Of a stretch of 17,371 bases of DNA, positions 7,198 through 14,701 are shown in pieces; within the stretch, counting starts at the first letter, position 1, and each line of letters starts with the position of its first letter. The DNA is from CAZADA01 sp964636945 (GTDB lineage Bacteria > Pseudomonadota > Alphaproteobacteria > Caulobacterales > Maricaulaceae): contig CAZWVH010000060.1 in assembly GCA_964636945.1 (NCBI GenBank), forward strand, positions 1 to 17,371. The letters are read 5' to 3'. The translations under genes were made by a program, and so were the position numbers. Under the pieces are notes generated by a model. That model ran no database searches, was not told the origin of the DNA, and worked only from the letters and a program-made list of their open reading frames with translations.

Positions 7198-8088
7198 ATG
7201 GGACGGGTTTTAATCATCCAAAACGTTCGCGCCGGGCGGGGATTTGACTTTGCCACCCGCGTCGCGGCGCAGCGTTTTCACGACGTCGGTCATCAAGCGC
7301 AAATTGCGCCTTGTCGGCAACTGACTGATCTTGACGCCGTTTTGCGCCAGCATTGCTTGCATGTCAGTCAATCCAACCAACCGATGGCCAGTCTTGACGC
7401 TATTGCGGTTTCCGGCGGGGATGGCAGCGTCCGCGCGCTTGTCGGCCGGCTGAGACCCGATGCGCCCCCTTTGGCGGTGATCGCCGATGGCGGGGGCAAT
7501 TACATCGCCCGCGAGCTGCGCCGGTCCGGCATAGTCGGTCACCAGCCCAAACCTACGCTCAAAGCCGCAGGTCGCGTTGTAGTTGGCCAGGCCAACGGTG
7601 TGGCGTTTGGCTTGATGGTGGGGGTCGGACTGGATGGATTTGCGGCGGCTTTGACGCCCAAACCCGTGAAACTCTTAAGCCCGCATTTGGCCTATGGCGC
7701 GGCCATCGCTGCGGCGTGGGCGCGTTATATGGCGTCGCCGCACCGGTTAAACATTGTTATCGACGGTGAATCGCAAGCCCCCGCGCCATGGATCATGGTC
7801 AGTAACAGCCGGTTCGCTGATCGCCGCTTCGTCCTGGATGCAGACGGCAACGTTTCGCCAAAGCTCCATGCCATCATTGTCCGCCCGCACGGGCCCCTGG
7901 ACATCGCTGATGTCTTGCGGCGGTTGGCGATGGGCGAGCTTGCGACGGCGGCGCACATCGACATCCGCTCCTGCCGCCGCGTCGAGGTCACGCACCCCGC
8001 CGGCCTGCCCGTCCATGGTGATGGCGAGGTCATCACGCACACGCCCGTTGAAATCATTGCCGAACGCACCATCCCCATCTTGGGCTAG
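7198..8088 (+). CDS. Diacylglycerol/lipid kinase family protein (DAGKc fold)
   Basis: This 296-residue protein matches the YegS/DgkB-type lipid kinase fold, which phosphorylates diacylglycerol or a related lipid using ATP. Visible motifs are the N-terminal QNVRAGRG (8-15), the nucleotide-binding GGDGS (73-77), GGGNYIAR (98-105) in the position of the usual GTGNDFAR, GVGLDGFAA (142-150), and a C-terminal HGDGE (273-277) in place of VDGE. The divergence in the GTGN block leaves the substrate open. No Shine-Dalgarno precedes the ATG, and a hairpin occupies that position. The start is nevertheless supported because the first strand of the fold begins right after it. It has no membrane segment. 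The amidase gene follows 59 bases downstream. Confidence 0.75.
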   Translation: MGRVLIIQNVRAGRGFDFATRVAAQRFHDVGHQAQIAPCRQLTDLDAVLRQHCLHVSQSNQPMASLDAIAVSGGDGSVRALVGRLRPDAPPLAVIADGGGNYIARELRRSGIVGHQPKPTLKAAGRVVVGQANGVAFGLMVGVGLDGFAAALTPKPVKLLSPHLAYGAAIAAAWARYMASPHRLNIVIDGESQAPAPWIMVSNSRFADRRFVLDADGNVSPKLHAIIVRPHGPLDIADVLRRLAMGELATAAHIDIRSCRRVEVTHPAGLPVHGDGEVITHTPVEIIAERTIPILG

Positions 8089-8147
8089 CGCGATGCGCGC
8101 AGATCAGTCAGGCTACACCGAAAACTGGGGAATAGGGGACTCGATGT

Positions 8148-9914
8148 ATGTCTGACAATCGAACGCAAAAACTCGGCGCGATCGCCTCGCGTCGCGATTT
8201 GCTCACCGGCGGAGCGGTGGCGCTCACGGGTCTCGCCGCCGCATGCGGACAAACCGATCCAGCGCCCGAGGCGAGCGATGCGGCGGGGCCCGACCTCACA
8301 AATCTCACCGGCGCCGAGCGCCTTGCGGGCTTGGAGTATTCGCCCGAAGAACGTGAACAAATGCTGGCTGGCCTTGAGGGGCAGCTGGAGACGATCCGCG
8401 CGCTGCGCGCCATCGAGAAACCCAATAGCCTGGCCCCGGCGCAGACCTTCGATCCACGATTGCCCGGCGTGGACTATCCTGTTGGCGCGATTGGGGCGTC
8501 ACAGCTCGACAGCACGACTTTTACCGAACCGACAGATGATCAATCCATCGCGTTCGCTCCGGTGGATGTGCAACGCCAATGGTTGCAGTCGGGCGCTGTC
8601 AGCTCACGCCAACTCACAGAGATCTATCTCGACCGCATTGAACGGCATAATCCCAACCTGGAAGCCTGGGTGATGGTCGATCGGGACGGGGCGTTGGCCG
8701 CCGCCGAGCGTGCCGATCGGGAGCGCTCGGACGGGCGAGTGCGCGGGCCGCTGCATGGCGTCCCCTATGGACTCAAGGATTTGTTCGATGCGCGCGGCTT
8801 GCCGACGACATGGGGCGCTACGCCTTACAAGGACAGCCCGCCCGCCGAGGCTGACTGCACCGTGGTGGCCAATCTGCGGGAGGCCGGCGCGGTGTTGCTG
8901 GGCAAGACCACGTGCGGCGCACTGGCTTATGGCGACATTTGGTTTGGCGGCGTGACCAAAAACCCGTGGAACCTGAATGAAGGCTCGTCCGGGTCCAGCG
9001 CCGGATCGGCCAGCGCCGTGGCGGCGGGACTGTGTTCGTTCGCCATCGGCACCGAGACACTGGGCTCCATCGTGTCGCCATCCACCCGATGTGGCACAAC
9101 GGGCCTGCGGCCCACTTTCGGCCGGGTGAGCCGGGCCGGCGGCATGGCGTTGTGTTGGTCGCTGGATAAGGTCGGGCCCATTGCTCGTTCGGTGGGTGAC
9201 TGTGACTCGGTCCTGCAAGCGATCGCAGGAGGCGATACCGCAGACCCTTCCAGCCTGGGCGAGGCCGCCGCCTATGGTGACGGGCCGTCCACGTCACCGT
9301 CCGATCTCACGGTTGGCTTTGATCCGGCCTGGTTTGACAACGCCCTTGATGGTGACCGGGCGGCTTTGGAGGCCTTGCGCGAGGCGGGCATATCCACCAA
9401 AGAGGTTTCAGTCCCAACTCAACCCACGAACGCCTTGGTGCAAGCCCTTCTCATTGAGGCGGCCGCGGCGTTTGAGGAGCTGACCCTCACCAATCGAGAC
9501 GATGAACTGGTCTGGCAAGACGACAATGCCTGGCCCAATACATTCCGGCAGGCCCGGTTCATTTCCGCCATCGATTATGTCCAGATCGATCGCGTGCGCC
9601 GCCAAGTGATGCGCGACATGCACAATGTGTTTGTTGAGTCTGGCGTGGACGCATTGATCGGGCCCAATTTCGCCGACGGCATGCTGACCATCACCAACTT
9701 CACCGGCCATCCTCAATTGGCCGTCCGCGCGGGTTTCCAGGAAACGCGCACGCGCTCCTTGTTCGGTCAAGAACCAGAAGAGGGTGAGACCTTCCGCACA
9801 CCCTATACAACGTCACTCTGGGCGCCGCTGTTGCGAGAAGATGTGCTGATAGTCTTGGGCCGGGTGATCGAAAGCCGTCTCGGCGTGTCAGCCGACCGAC
9901 CTGATTTGGGATAG
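8148..9914 (+). CDS. Amidase-signature enzyme exported as a Tat lipoprotein
   Basis: This is an amidase signature (AS) family hydrolase of 588 residues, which cleaves amide bonds with a Lys-cisSer-Ser triad. The triad is complete: Lys210 in YGLKDLF, cis-Ser283 in the Gly/Ser-rich block 279-289, and nucleophile Ser307 in TETLGSI, with the family's 24-residue spacing between the serines. The N-terminus carries a twin-arginine signal, SRRDLL (14-19), a hydrophobic stretch, and a lipobox ending LAAAC (Cys33). The enzyme is therefore probably folded in the cytoplasm, exported and lipid-anchored. Residues 34-135 form a poorly conserved region before the amidase core. The ATG at 8148 has AGGGGA about 9 bases upstream. 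Automated tools may call it GatA, but an exported protein cannot serve in tRNA amidation. Its substrate is unknown. Confidence 0.88.
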   Translation: MSDNRTQKLGAIASRRDLLTGGAVALTGLAAACGQTDPAPEASDAAGPDLTNLTGAERLAGLEYSPEEREQMLAGLEGQLETIRALRAIEKPNSLAPAQTFDPRLPGVDYPVGAIGASQLDSTTFTEPTDDQSIAFAPVDVQRQWLQSGAVSSRQLTEIYLDRIERHNPNLEAWVMVDRDGALAAAERADRERSDGRVRGPLHGVPYGLKDLFDARGLPTTWGATPYKDSPPAEADCTVVANLREAGAVLLGKTTCGALAYGDIWFGGVTKNPWNLNEGSSGSSAGSASAVAAGLCSFAIGTETLGSIVSPSTRCGTTGLRPTFGRVSRAGGMALCWSLDKVGPIARSVGDCDSVLQAIAGGDTADPSSLGEAAAYGDGPSTSPSDLTVGFDPAWFDNALDGDRAALEALREAGISTKEVSVPTQPTNALVQALLIEAAAAFEELTLTNRDDELVWQDDNAWPNTFRQARFISAIDYVQIDRVRRQVMRDMHNVFVESGVDALIGPNFADGMLTITNFTGHPQLAVRAGFQETRTRSLFGQEPEEGETFRTPYTTSLWAPLLREDVLIVLGRVIESRLGVSADRPDLG

Positions 9915-9981
9915 TCATCAAATCGATCGCGACGGAAAACCTGGCCAACAGCGTTTGATCGAGCAGTTGCATTGGACAAAC

Positions 9982-9987
9982 GAGGAG
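9982..9987 (+). promoter_or_regulatory. Ribosome binding site setting the start at 9994
   Basis: GAGGAG ends 6 bases before the ATG at 9994. It favours that start over an in-frame upstream start at 9955, which would put 13 polar residues ahead of an otherwise clean signal peptide. Confidence 0.7.
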
Positions 9988-9993
9988 CGCCCC

Positions 9994-10380
9994 ATGAGCC
10001 GCAGCGTTCTCAACGGTATGGCCTTAGCCTTGATCTGCTTGCTCACTTCACCAGCCACCGCTGCCACATCCCACCTAGGCCACCACGCCGTGCATCACGG
10101 CGAATGGCGGATCAATCCGCGCCTTTGCCCTGATCTGGTCGAGGATCGCCGCGACCGCCGGGTCACGTATAGTCGGGCCGATCGCCGAGAGGACCGGCGG
10201 GATGCTGCCGTGGTCAATTGCCCAGCGCGCGCGTGGGTTTGGGTCGGTCCGCACCCGTTCAACCCGCGCATCCACCCGGTGCGTCCAGTGGTGACGGCAA
10301 TCCATATTCGCAATGGCGGTTATTTTTATCGACCGCGGGCGAACGCCGCGTATGTGCGGATCAATCTGGTCATCCGCTAA
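9994..10380 (+). CDS. Small secreted Arg/Asp/His-rich protein, unknown function
   Basis: This 128-residue protein has a signal peptide (hydrophobic core about 8-18, probable cleavage after SPATA near residue 23). The mature part starts with a His-rich stretch, HLGHHAVHHGEWR. It then has a charged segment with two similar blocks, EDRRDRR (50-56) and REDRRD (65-70), bracketed by Cys45 and Cys76, both followed by Pro. A Trp/Pro/His-rich middle (WVWVGPHPFNP) and an Arg-rich end follow. I do not recognise the family. The two cysteines could form a disulfide, and the histidines could bind metal or heme; both are inferences. The gene is convergent with the next one, their ends being 9 bases apart. 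Confidence 0.7.
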   Translation: MSRSVLNGMALALICLLTSPATAATSHLGHHAVHHGEWRINPRLCPDLVEDRRDRRVTYSRADRREDRRDAAVVNCPARAWVWVGPHPFNPRIHPVRPVVTAIHIRNGGYFYRPRANAAYVRINLVIR

Positions 10381-10389
10381 GCACTTGCG

Positions 10390-10833
10390 TCAGTCGCCCT
10401 CGTTTTGCTTTTGAAGTTTGGTTAAGAACAACAAGTATAGACCGCCCAACCACAAAAGGACCGACCCGCCAATAACCGCGGCGTCAATGATCATCGTGGC
10501 CAATTCGTGCTGCTGCATGACCCAGGCTTGAGCGGTGAAGGATTGATGCTCCATTTGCTCATAAATGGCCGCCATATCGCGGCGCATACCAACCAGAATG
10601 TCAGTGTGCAAATGCAAGAGGCCGGCAAATGTGATGAAGCCCAGCGTGTACAATACAAATGCCATGAGCTTGAGCGCGAAGCGCGCGCCGTTAAGAAAAT
10701 AATAGATCGCGGCGTACATGGCGAAATTGAGCGTCACAATCAGCCCCAAGGCTTCACCTTGTGCGGCGCGCACCGCGACCATGGCGTTATAAAATTCAGA
10801 ATTCATCAACAGGTCGAATGTTTGTTGTTCCAT
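10390..10833 (-). CDS. Three-helix membrane protein, unknown function
   Basis: This 147-residue protein has hydrophobic segments near residues 28-48, 53-75 and 115-137. A polar, Met/Gln/His-rich loop (LHTDILVGMRRDMAAIYEQMEHQSF) lies between helices 2 and 3, and the tail KLQKQNEGD is charged. The start at 10833 is set by a perfect AGGAGG (10839-10844 on the minus strand) 5 bases upstream; an upstream ATG at 10848 would place that site inside the gene. I do not recognise the family. It is transcribed alone, convergent with the secreted protein to its left and divergent from the symporter to its right. Confidence 0.7.
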   Translation of the reverse strand: MEQQTFDLLMNSEFYNAMVAVRAAQGEALGLIVTLNFAMYAAIYYFLNGARFALKLMAFVLYTLGFITFAGLLHLHTDILVGMRRDMAAIYEQMEHQSFTAQAWVMQQHELATMIIDAAVIGGSVLLWLGGLYLLFLTKLQKQNEGD

Positions 10834-10838
10834 CACCG

Positions 10839-10844
10839 CCTCCT
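10839..10844 (-). promoter_or_regulatory. Consensus ribosome binding site for the three-helix membrane protein
   Basis: AGGAGG on the minus strand ends 5 bases before the ATG at 10833. It is among the strongest Shine-Dalgarno sequences in the window and decides between two nearby ATG codons. Confidence 0.75.
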
Positions 10845-11013
10845 GCATTGCGTCGCCAGCGTTATCACAAGACGGGCCGCCGCGTCAGATCACGCTTGCT
10901 AAAACGCGTTCACGCTCTGGCGCGCGCTTTGTGCACATAGCTTAGATTGACCCCGGCGATGAGCGCCTTACGCTGGTCCCCTTGCGCAACGCCGGCCCGC
11001 CAAATGTGGCCGA
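10845..11013. promoter_or_regulatory. Divergent intergenic region before the symporter gene
   Basis: This gap must contain promoters for the leftward three-helix membrane protein and the rightward symporter. I see a relatively AT-rich patch, TAGCTTAGATT, near 10938-10948, but no confident -35/-10 pair and no strong operator-like palindrome. Confidence 0.3.
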
Positions 11014-11015
11014 GG

Positions 11016-11021
11016 GGGAGG
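11016..11021 (+). promoter_or_regulatory. Ribosome binding site setting the symporter start
   Basis: GGGAGG, inside the longer run GGGGGAGG, ends 5 bases before the ATG at 11027. It rules out the in-frame upstream start at 10982. Confidence 0.75.
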
Positions 11022-11026
11022 ATCAT

Positions 11027-12343
11027 ATGGGCTGGTTTTTCAAATCTCCGCTATGGGCGCGGGTCATGGTGGGACTGGTACTAGGGGCGATTGCCGGCAT
11101 GGGCCTGCGATACGGCGTGGGCGTCGAGCCTGGTGCAGCCTTTGCTGAGACTTGGGTTAAGCCATTTGGTGACGCCTTCATCCGCCTCATCCGCATGCTG
11201 ATTGTCCCGCTTGTGTTTTTCACGCTCACCGCTGGGGTTGTGGCCATGGGCGACCCCAAACGGCTTGGTTCATTGGGGACGCGAACATTGGCCATGTATA
11301 TGGGCACCACAGTGTTCGCCGTCACTTTGGGCCTCTTGTTCGCCACTTTGTTTAATCCAGGTATTGGCGTGGATGTCAGCGGCGCCGACCCTGAGCTCCA
11401 ACAACAATTCCTGCAGCGCCGGGCCGATCCGGACGCGCCCGGCGGCATTTTGAAGCTCTTGCTCGATCAAATTCTCAACATCATTCCCGGCAACTTCGTC
11501 GCGGCTGCGACCGGTGACAATATTTTGGGCGTGATCTTTTTCTCCATCATGTTCGGCGTGGGTATTTTGGTGCTGCAGGAAAAGGCCCGCGCCATGGCTG
11601 ACGGCATCAATTCTGGTGCGGATGTGATGATCCGCATCACGGAGATCGTTATGCAGGCCGCGCCATTTGGCGTGTTCGCCCTGATCACTCATGTGATTGC
11701 AACCCGAGGGCTGACGGTGCTCGACAATCTGTTGATGGTCGCGGCGGCGCTCTATGTGGCGTGCTTGGTGCAGATGATTTTCACCTATGGCCTCGTGATC
11801 ATCAAACTGGTGTTGGGACTGCCGATTATCCGGTTTTTCCGCGGCATGACCGACGCCATCGCAGTGGCGTACTCCACATCGTCCTCATCGGCGACATTGC
11901 CCGTCACCATTGCCAACGCCGTGGACAATCTGGGCATCAAGCGCACCGTAGCGTCGTCCGTTTTACCCTTGGGCTCCACGGTGAATATGGACGGAACGGC
12001 GCTCTATCAAGGCGTTATCGCAGTATTCGCCGCCCAAGTATTTGGCATTGATTTGAACATTGGAGATTATGTTCTTGTCGCGGTCGCCGCCACCCTGGTG
12101 TCCATCGGCACGGCCGGCATTCCATCGGTGAGCTTGTTCCTAGCCTTCATCACGTTGAGCGTCATTGGCGTGACCCCCGAACAAACTGCGCTGATTGTGG
12201 CCTTCATCTTCCCGTTCGACCGGCTGCTCGACATGATGCGCACCGCCACCAACATCACTGGCGACGCCGCGGTGGCGACAGCCGTGGCCAAATGGGAGGG
12301 CGAATTGGACGAGGAGGTGTTCCGCTTGCCGGCGCGGATTTAA
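11027..12343 (+). CDS. Dicarboxylate/acidic amino acid:cation symporter (DAACS)
   Basis: This is a member of the SLC1/GltPh-type family (DAACS), which imports C4-dicarboxylates, glutamate or aspartate across the inner membrane with Na+ or H+. Its 438 residues fit the family. It shows the serine-rich hairpin motif TSSSSAT (284-290), NMDGTA (320-325), GIPS (364-367), and the helix-8 block DRLLDMMRTATNITGD (398-413). In that block Asp402, Arg405, Thr406 and Asn409 align with GltPh Asp394, Arg397, Thr398 and Asn401. The arginine is the residue that selects acidic substrates. The substrate cannot be narrowed further, and Na+ versus H+ coupling is not certain, although NMDGT and the Asp residues favour Na+. 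The gene ends 9 bases before the convergent panE-like gene. Confidence 0.93.
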   Translation: MGWFFKSPLWARVMVGLVLGAIAGMGLRYGVGVEPGAAFAETWVKPFGDAFIRLIRMLIVPLVFFTLTAGVVAMGDPKRLGSLGTRTLAMYMGTTVFAVTLGLLFATLFNPGIGVDVSGADPELQQQFLQRRADPDAPGGILKLLLDQILNIIPGNFVAAATGDNILGVIFFSIMFGVGILVLQEKARAMADGINSGADVMIRITEIVMQAAPFGVFALITHVIATRGLTVLDNLLMVAAALYVACLVQMIFTYGLVIIKLVLGLPIIRFFRGMTDAIAVAYSTSSSSATLPVTIANAVDNLGIKRTVASSVLPLGSTVNMDGTALYQGVIAVFAAQVFGIDLNIGDYVLVAVAATLVSIGTAGIPSVSLFLAFITLSVIGVTPEQTALIVAFIFPFDRLLDMMRTATNITGDAAVATAVAKWEGELDEEVFRLPARI

Positions 12344-12349
12344 CCCCAG

Positions 12350-12364
12350 CGTTCAATCTGAACG
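12350..12364. other. Hairpin between convergent gene ends
   Basis: CGTTCA (12350-12355) pairs perfectly with TGAACG (12359-12364) over a 3-base loop, straddling the convergent ends of the symporter and the ketopantoate reductase homologue. It has no T-run on either side. It could act as a weak bidirectional transcription barrier, but that is inference. Confidence 0.3.
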
Positions 12365-13381
12365 GGTCGCCACCGGGAGGATTTCGCCCGGTGTCGTGGT
12401 GGTGCGCTCGCCGCGCTCCACTTCGCGGATCAACTCGACGACACGCGCGCAGGTCGGGGCGGAGAGGCAATGGCTCGCGGCCAAGCGCACGATCGCGCCC
12501 TGTAGATCATCAATCTCGGTTGGTCGTCCGGCGACCAAATCGTCCTGCATGGATGATCGGGCCTCAGGATCGACTTTGATGGACCGCGCGGCAATCATGC
12601 GAAACACCCATGTCGGCGCGCGCAATAGGGTAGGCAGCGCCTTGGGCGGCAAGCCGGCGACCTTGGCGGGGGTAATGCCGGCCTTGGCAAGTGTGGCCAA
12701 TCCCTCATCCACACATGCGGCCATCACGCGCCGCCATTGAGGGTCGAGCAATTGCGCGCGTAATGGCAGTCCACTCAGCGCGTTCACCGCATTATTGAGA
12801 TTGATCAACACCTTGCCCCATAGCACAGCCTCCATGTCGTCGCGCTCTTGGACGGCCAGCCCAGGTACGGACAATAGTGCAGCCAGGCCACCCGTCGGCC
12901 CGGTTTGCACCATCACATGACCGGACGAGGCGCGGTGAATTTCGGTGGCGCTGCGCTGGACCACGTTGAACGGAACCATGCCCGCGCGTACGTCGTGCGC
13001 GGGCAAATGGGCGCGTAGCCTGTCGGGATTGCGTGCGCCATTTTGCAGGCTCACCACAATGGCGTTGAGTTTGGCGTGCTCGGCAATGAGGGTCGCCATC
13101 GATTCGGTGTCTTTCGACTTGACCGTGACCAGAACCACGTCGGCGTCCGCCAAGATTTGCGGCTCATCCGATGCGCGAATCTCGTCAGGTTGAACCTGGT
13201 GCTCGCCGCCATCGCGGTCGCTCAGAGCAAGCCCTGATTTTTCGGCGTCTTGGATGAATCCACTTCGTGCAAGGAAACGCACATCCCTGCCGCCGGCTTG
13301 AAGCATGCCGCCAACCCACCGGCCAATGGAGCCGGCGCCAGCAACGACAATCACCGCGCGTTGATTGAGGTGTTCGTCCAT
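12353..13381 (-). CDS. Ketopantoate reductase family protein (PanE/ApbA-like)
   Basis: PanE is the NADPH-dependent 2-dehydropantoate 2-reductase, which makes pantoate for vitamin B5 and coenzyme A. This 342-residue protein has the N-terminal nucleotide-binding GAGSIG (15-20), QNGARNPD (113-120), the catalytic Lys190 in WGKVLINLNNAVNAL, and the C-terminal SSMQDDL and RPTEIDDLQG block (276-295) with Glu289. The LINLNNAVNAL segment spaces its asparagines differently from E. coli PanE, as in a common subgroup of PanE-like oxidoreductases. Ketopantoate reduction is therefore likely but not proven, and I leave the symbol blank. A weak GGGGAAA lies about 9 bases before the ATG. The gene is divergent from the small membrane protein at 13469. 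Confidence 0.85.
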   Translation of the reverse strand: MDEHLNQRAVIVVAGAGSIGRWVGGMLQAGGRDVRFLARSGFIQDAEKSGLALSDRDGGEHQVQPDEIRASDEPQILADADVVLVTVKSKDTESMATLIAEHAKLNAIVVSLQNGARNPDRLRAHLPAHDVRAGMVPFNVVQRSATEIHRASSGHVMVQTGPTGGLAALLSVPGLAVQERDDMEAVLWGKVLINLNNAVNALSGLPLRAQLLDPQWRRVMAACVDEGLATLAKAGITPAKVAGLPPKALPTLLRAPTWVFRMIAARSIKVDPEARSSMQDDLVAGRPTEIDDLQGAIVRLAASHCLSAPTCARVVELIREVERGERTTTTPGEILPVATRSD

Positions 13382-13455
13382 GACGCAGTGTTTCCCCGAT
13401 TAATTGTCGCGAAAGTCATCCGCGCGAGTAGATCGGTCGTACGCTAGGACAAACC
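13382..13455. promoter_or_regulatory. Short divergent intergenic region
   Basis: This gap separates the leftward reductase gene from the rightward membrane protein gene and must hold both promoters. I see no clear -35/-10 pair and no strong palindrome. Confidence 0.3.
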
Positions 13456-13468
13456 AAGGGAGTACGCC

Positions 13469-13843
13469 ATGAATGAGTCGTCGACCAATTTGACTGAAGG
13501 CCGGCCATTGGCGGTCACGATCGCGCGCATTGTTGTTGGGCTCTTGGGCGCCAGCCTTGCCTACTACATCTTTGCGGAGATTGTCGGTGATCCGATTTGG
13601 GTTGCGCCAGGGTCGGGCGGATTCATCACTGAACTCAATACGTTTATGGCCACAGAATGGGGCGTGGTCAGCCTTGTGGATGTCTATACGGGGTTTGTGA
13701 TTGCCGCCGCGATTATCATTGCGTTCGAACGGAAACTCTGGGTCGGCCTGGCTTGGGCCATACCCCTAATGATTATTGGCAATGTGGTCACTGCCATCTG
13801 GTTTGTATTGCGGTTTCCAGAATTGGTGCGGCGCTTACGCTAA
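13469..13843 (+). CDS. Small three-helix membrane protein, unknown function
   Basis: This 124-residue protein has hydrophobic segments near residues 17-37, 66-86 and 91-115. A conserved-looking stretch, EWGVVSLVDVYTGF (63-76), leads into helix 2. FERKLW follows, then WAIPLMIIGNVVTAIWF, and the protein ends with the basic FPELVRRLR. The WG..SLVD.Y.GF pattern recalls DUF1475-type small membrane proteins, but I hold that only weakly. AAGGGAG (13456-13462) lies 6 bases before the ATG. The gene is convergent with the coiled-coil lipoprotein gene, with 24 bases between their ends. No function is assigned. Confidence 0.72.
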   Translation: MNESSTNLTEGRPLAVTIARIVVGLLGASLAYYIFAEIVGDPIWVAPGSGGFITELNTFMATEWGVVSLVDVYTGFVIAAAIIIAFERKLWVGLAWAIPLMIIGNVVTAIWFVLRFPELVRRLR

Positions 13844-13867
13844 TCGCTGCGCAAACGCCGCAAAATC

Positions 13868-14566
13868 TCATTCCTGTTCGGATTGTGTGTCGTTGGTCTC
13901 GTCGTCCTCATCGACTTCAATGCGCATGACGCGCTTGACAACGACGTGACGGACTTCGCCATCGTTTTCGACCTCTTCACCATCAATGATCAGCTTGCCG
14001 TCTTTGATAACGATTGAAGATGCCCCTTCGATATCCTCAGACTTTAACCGAATGCGCCGATGTTCGCCGTTTTCACCATCCGTCGTGACGTCGATATCGA
14101 AGTCAAAATCAACATCCATGTCTGACATTTCCCCGTTGAGGGTCGCCTTTTGGACGTCCAGCAAGGCCACTTGCCTTTCAAGCTCGGCTTTGGCCTGCTC
14201 TAGGCTGGCGCGCGCAGTCTCCGACGCCAGGACGTCCGCTTCGTCCAGCTCAGCCATTTCGCGGTCCAACTCGGCGATCGCAGCGTCCAATTCAGCCATC
14301 GCCAATTGGAGCTCCGCCTCCATGGTATCGGCCATGGCGTGTCCATCGACCATAAGACCGCCATCAACGATCTCAATCCGCTGACCGTCCGAACCTTTGT
14401 GGACGATCATCACGCGCTGTTTGTGTTTGTCGGCTTTGCCATCGCTGGAGCGGATAATGATTTGTTCCTCAACGGACTCGCTTTGGGCGGTCTGAGCAGC
14501 AGTCTGGGCGCAGGCCGCGATGACAAATGCGCTGGCCGCCCCTAAAAGCAGTGTGGTGGTCTTCAT
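13868..14566 (-). CDS. Secreted coiled-coil lipoprotein, paralogue of the gene at 14702
   Basis: This 232-residue acidic protein has a lipoprotein signal with lipobox VIAAC (Cys19). It then has a linker, a strand-like segment RIEIVDGGLMVDGHAM (63-78), and a long helix with heptads such as AMAELDA, AIAELDR and EMAELDE (89-109). A second heptad part follows from about 116 to 148, then DFDFDIDVTTDG, and a second strand-like segment SIVIKDGKLIIDGEEV (184-199). The tail is strongly acidic. The same order of parts is found in the protein encoded upstream, so the two genes are tandem duplicates. AAGGAGG (14574-14580, minus strand) sets the ATG. I do not recognise the family. The lipid anchor suggests it sits at a periplasmic membrane face. 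Confidence 0.78.
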   Translation of the reverse strand: MKTTTLLLGAASAFVIAACAQTAAQTAQSESVEEQIIIRSSDGKADKHKQRVMIVHKGSDGQRIEIVDGGLMVDGHAMADTMEAELQLAMAELDAAIAELDREMAELDEADVLASETARASLEQAKAELERQVALLDVQKATLNGEMSDMDVDFDFDIDVTTDGENGEHRRIRLKSEDIEGASSIVIKDGKLIIDGEEVENDGEVRHVVVKRVMRIEVDEDDETNDTQSEQE

Positions 14567-14701
14567 GATTGCCCCTCCTTAGTTTAGCGGAAAATCCGCG
14601 TGCCTAATCGATCGCGAATGTCGCGTTACCGACACATCGCTGAACCATGACCAACTGGTAATGCCAATGTTAGGTTTTCGCTCGTAAGGCGTTCGCCGCG
14701 C
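14567..14701 (-). promoter_or_regulatory. Upstream region of the coiled-coil lipoprotein gene
   Basis: This 135-base gap lies between the two paralogues and probably gives the second its own promoter. On the minus strand it holds GTAACGC (14629-14623), 56 bases before the ATG. That element sits within a small inverted repeat, TGTCG-N6-CGACA. A GCGGA-TTT-TCCGC hairpin lies closer to the start. An almost identically placed GTAACGC precedes the other paralogue. Confidence 0.4.

Noticed and set aside
8144..8155. Three-codon mini-ORF (ATG TAT GTC TGA) overlapping the amidase start
   Set aside because: It is too short to judge and is easily produced by chance next to a start codon. The ribosome binding site fits the amidase ATG.
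8148..9914. Calling the amidase GatA (Asp/Glu-tRNA amidotransferase subunit A)
   Set aside because: A Tat lipoprotein signal and the absence of gatB and gatC nearby argue against a role in tRNA amidation.
10507..10902. Plus-strand frame of 131 codons
   Set aside because: It is antisense to the three-helix membrane protein, which has a perfect ribosome binding site and clear membrane segments.
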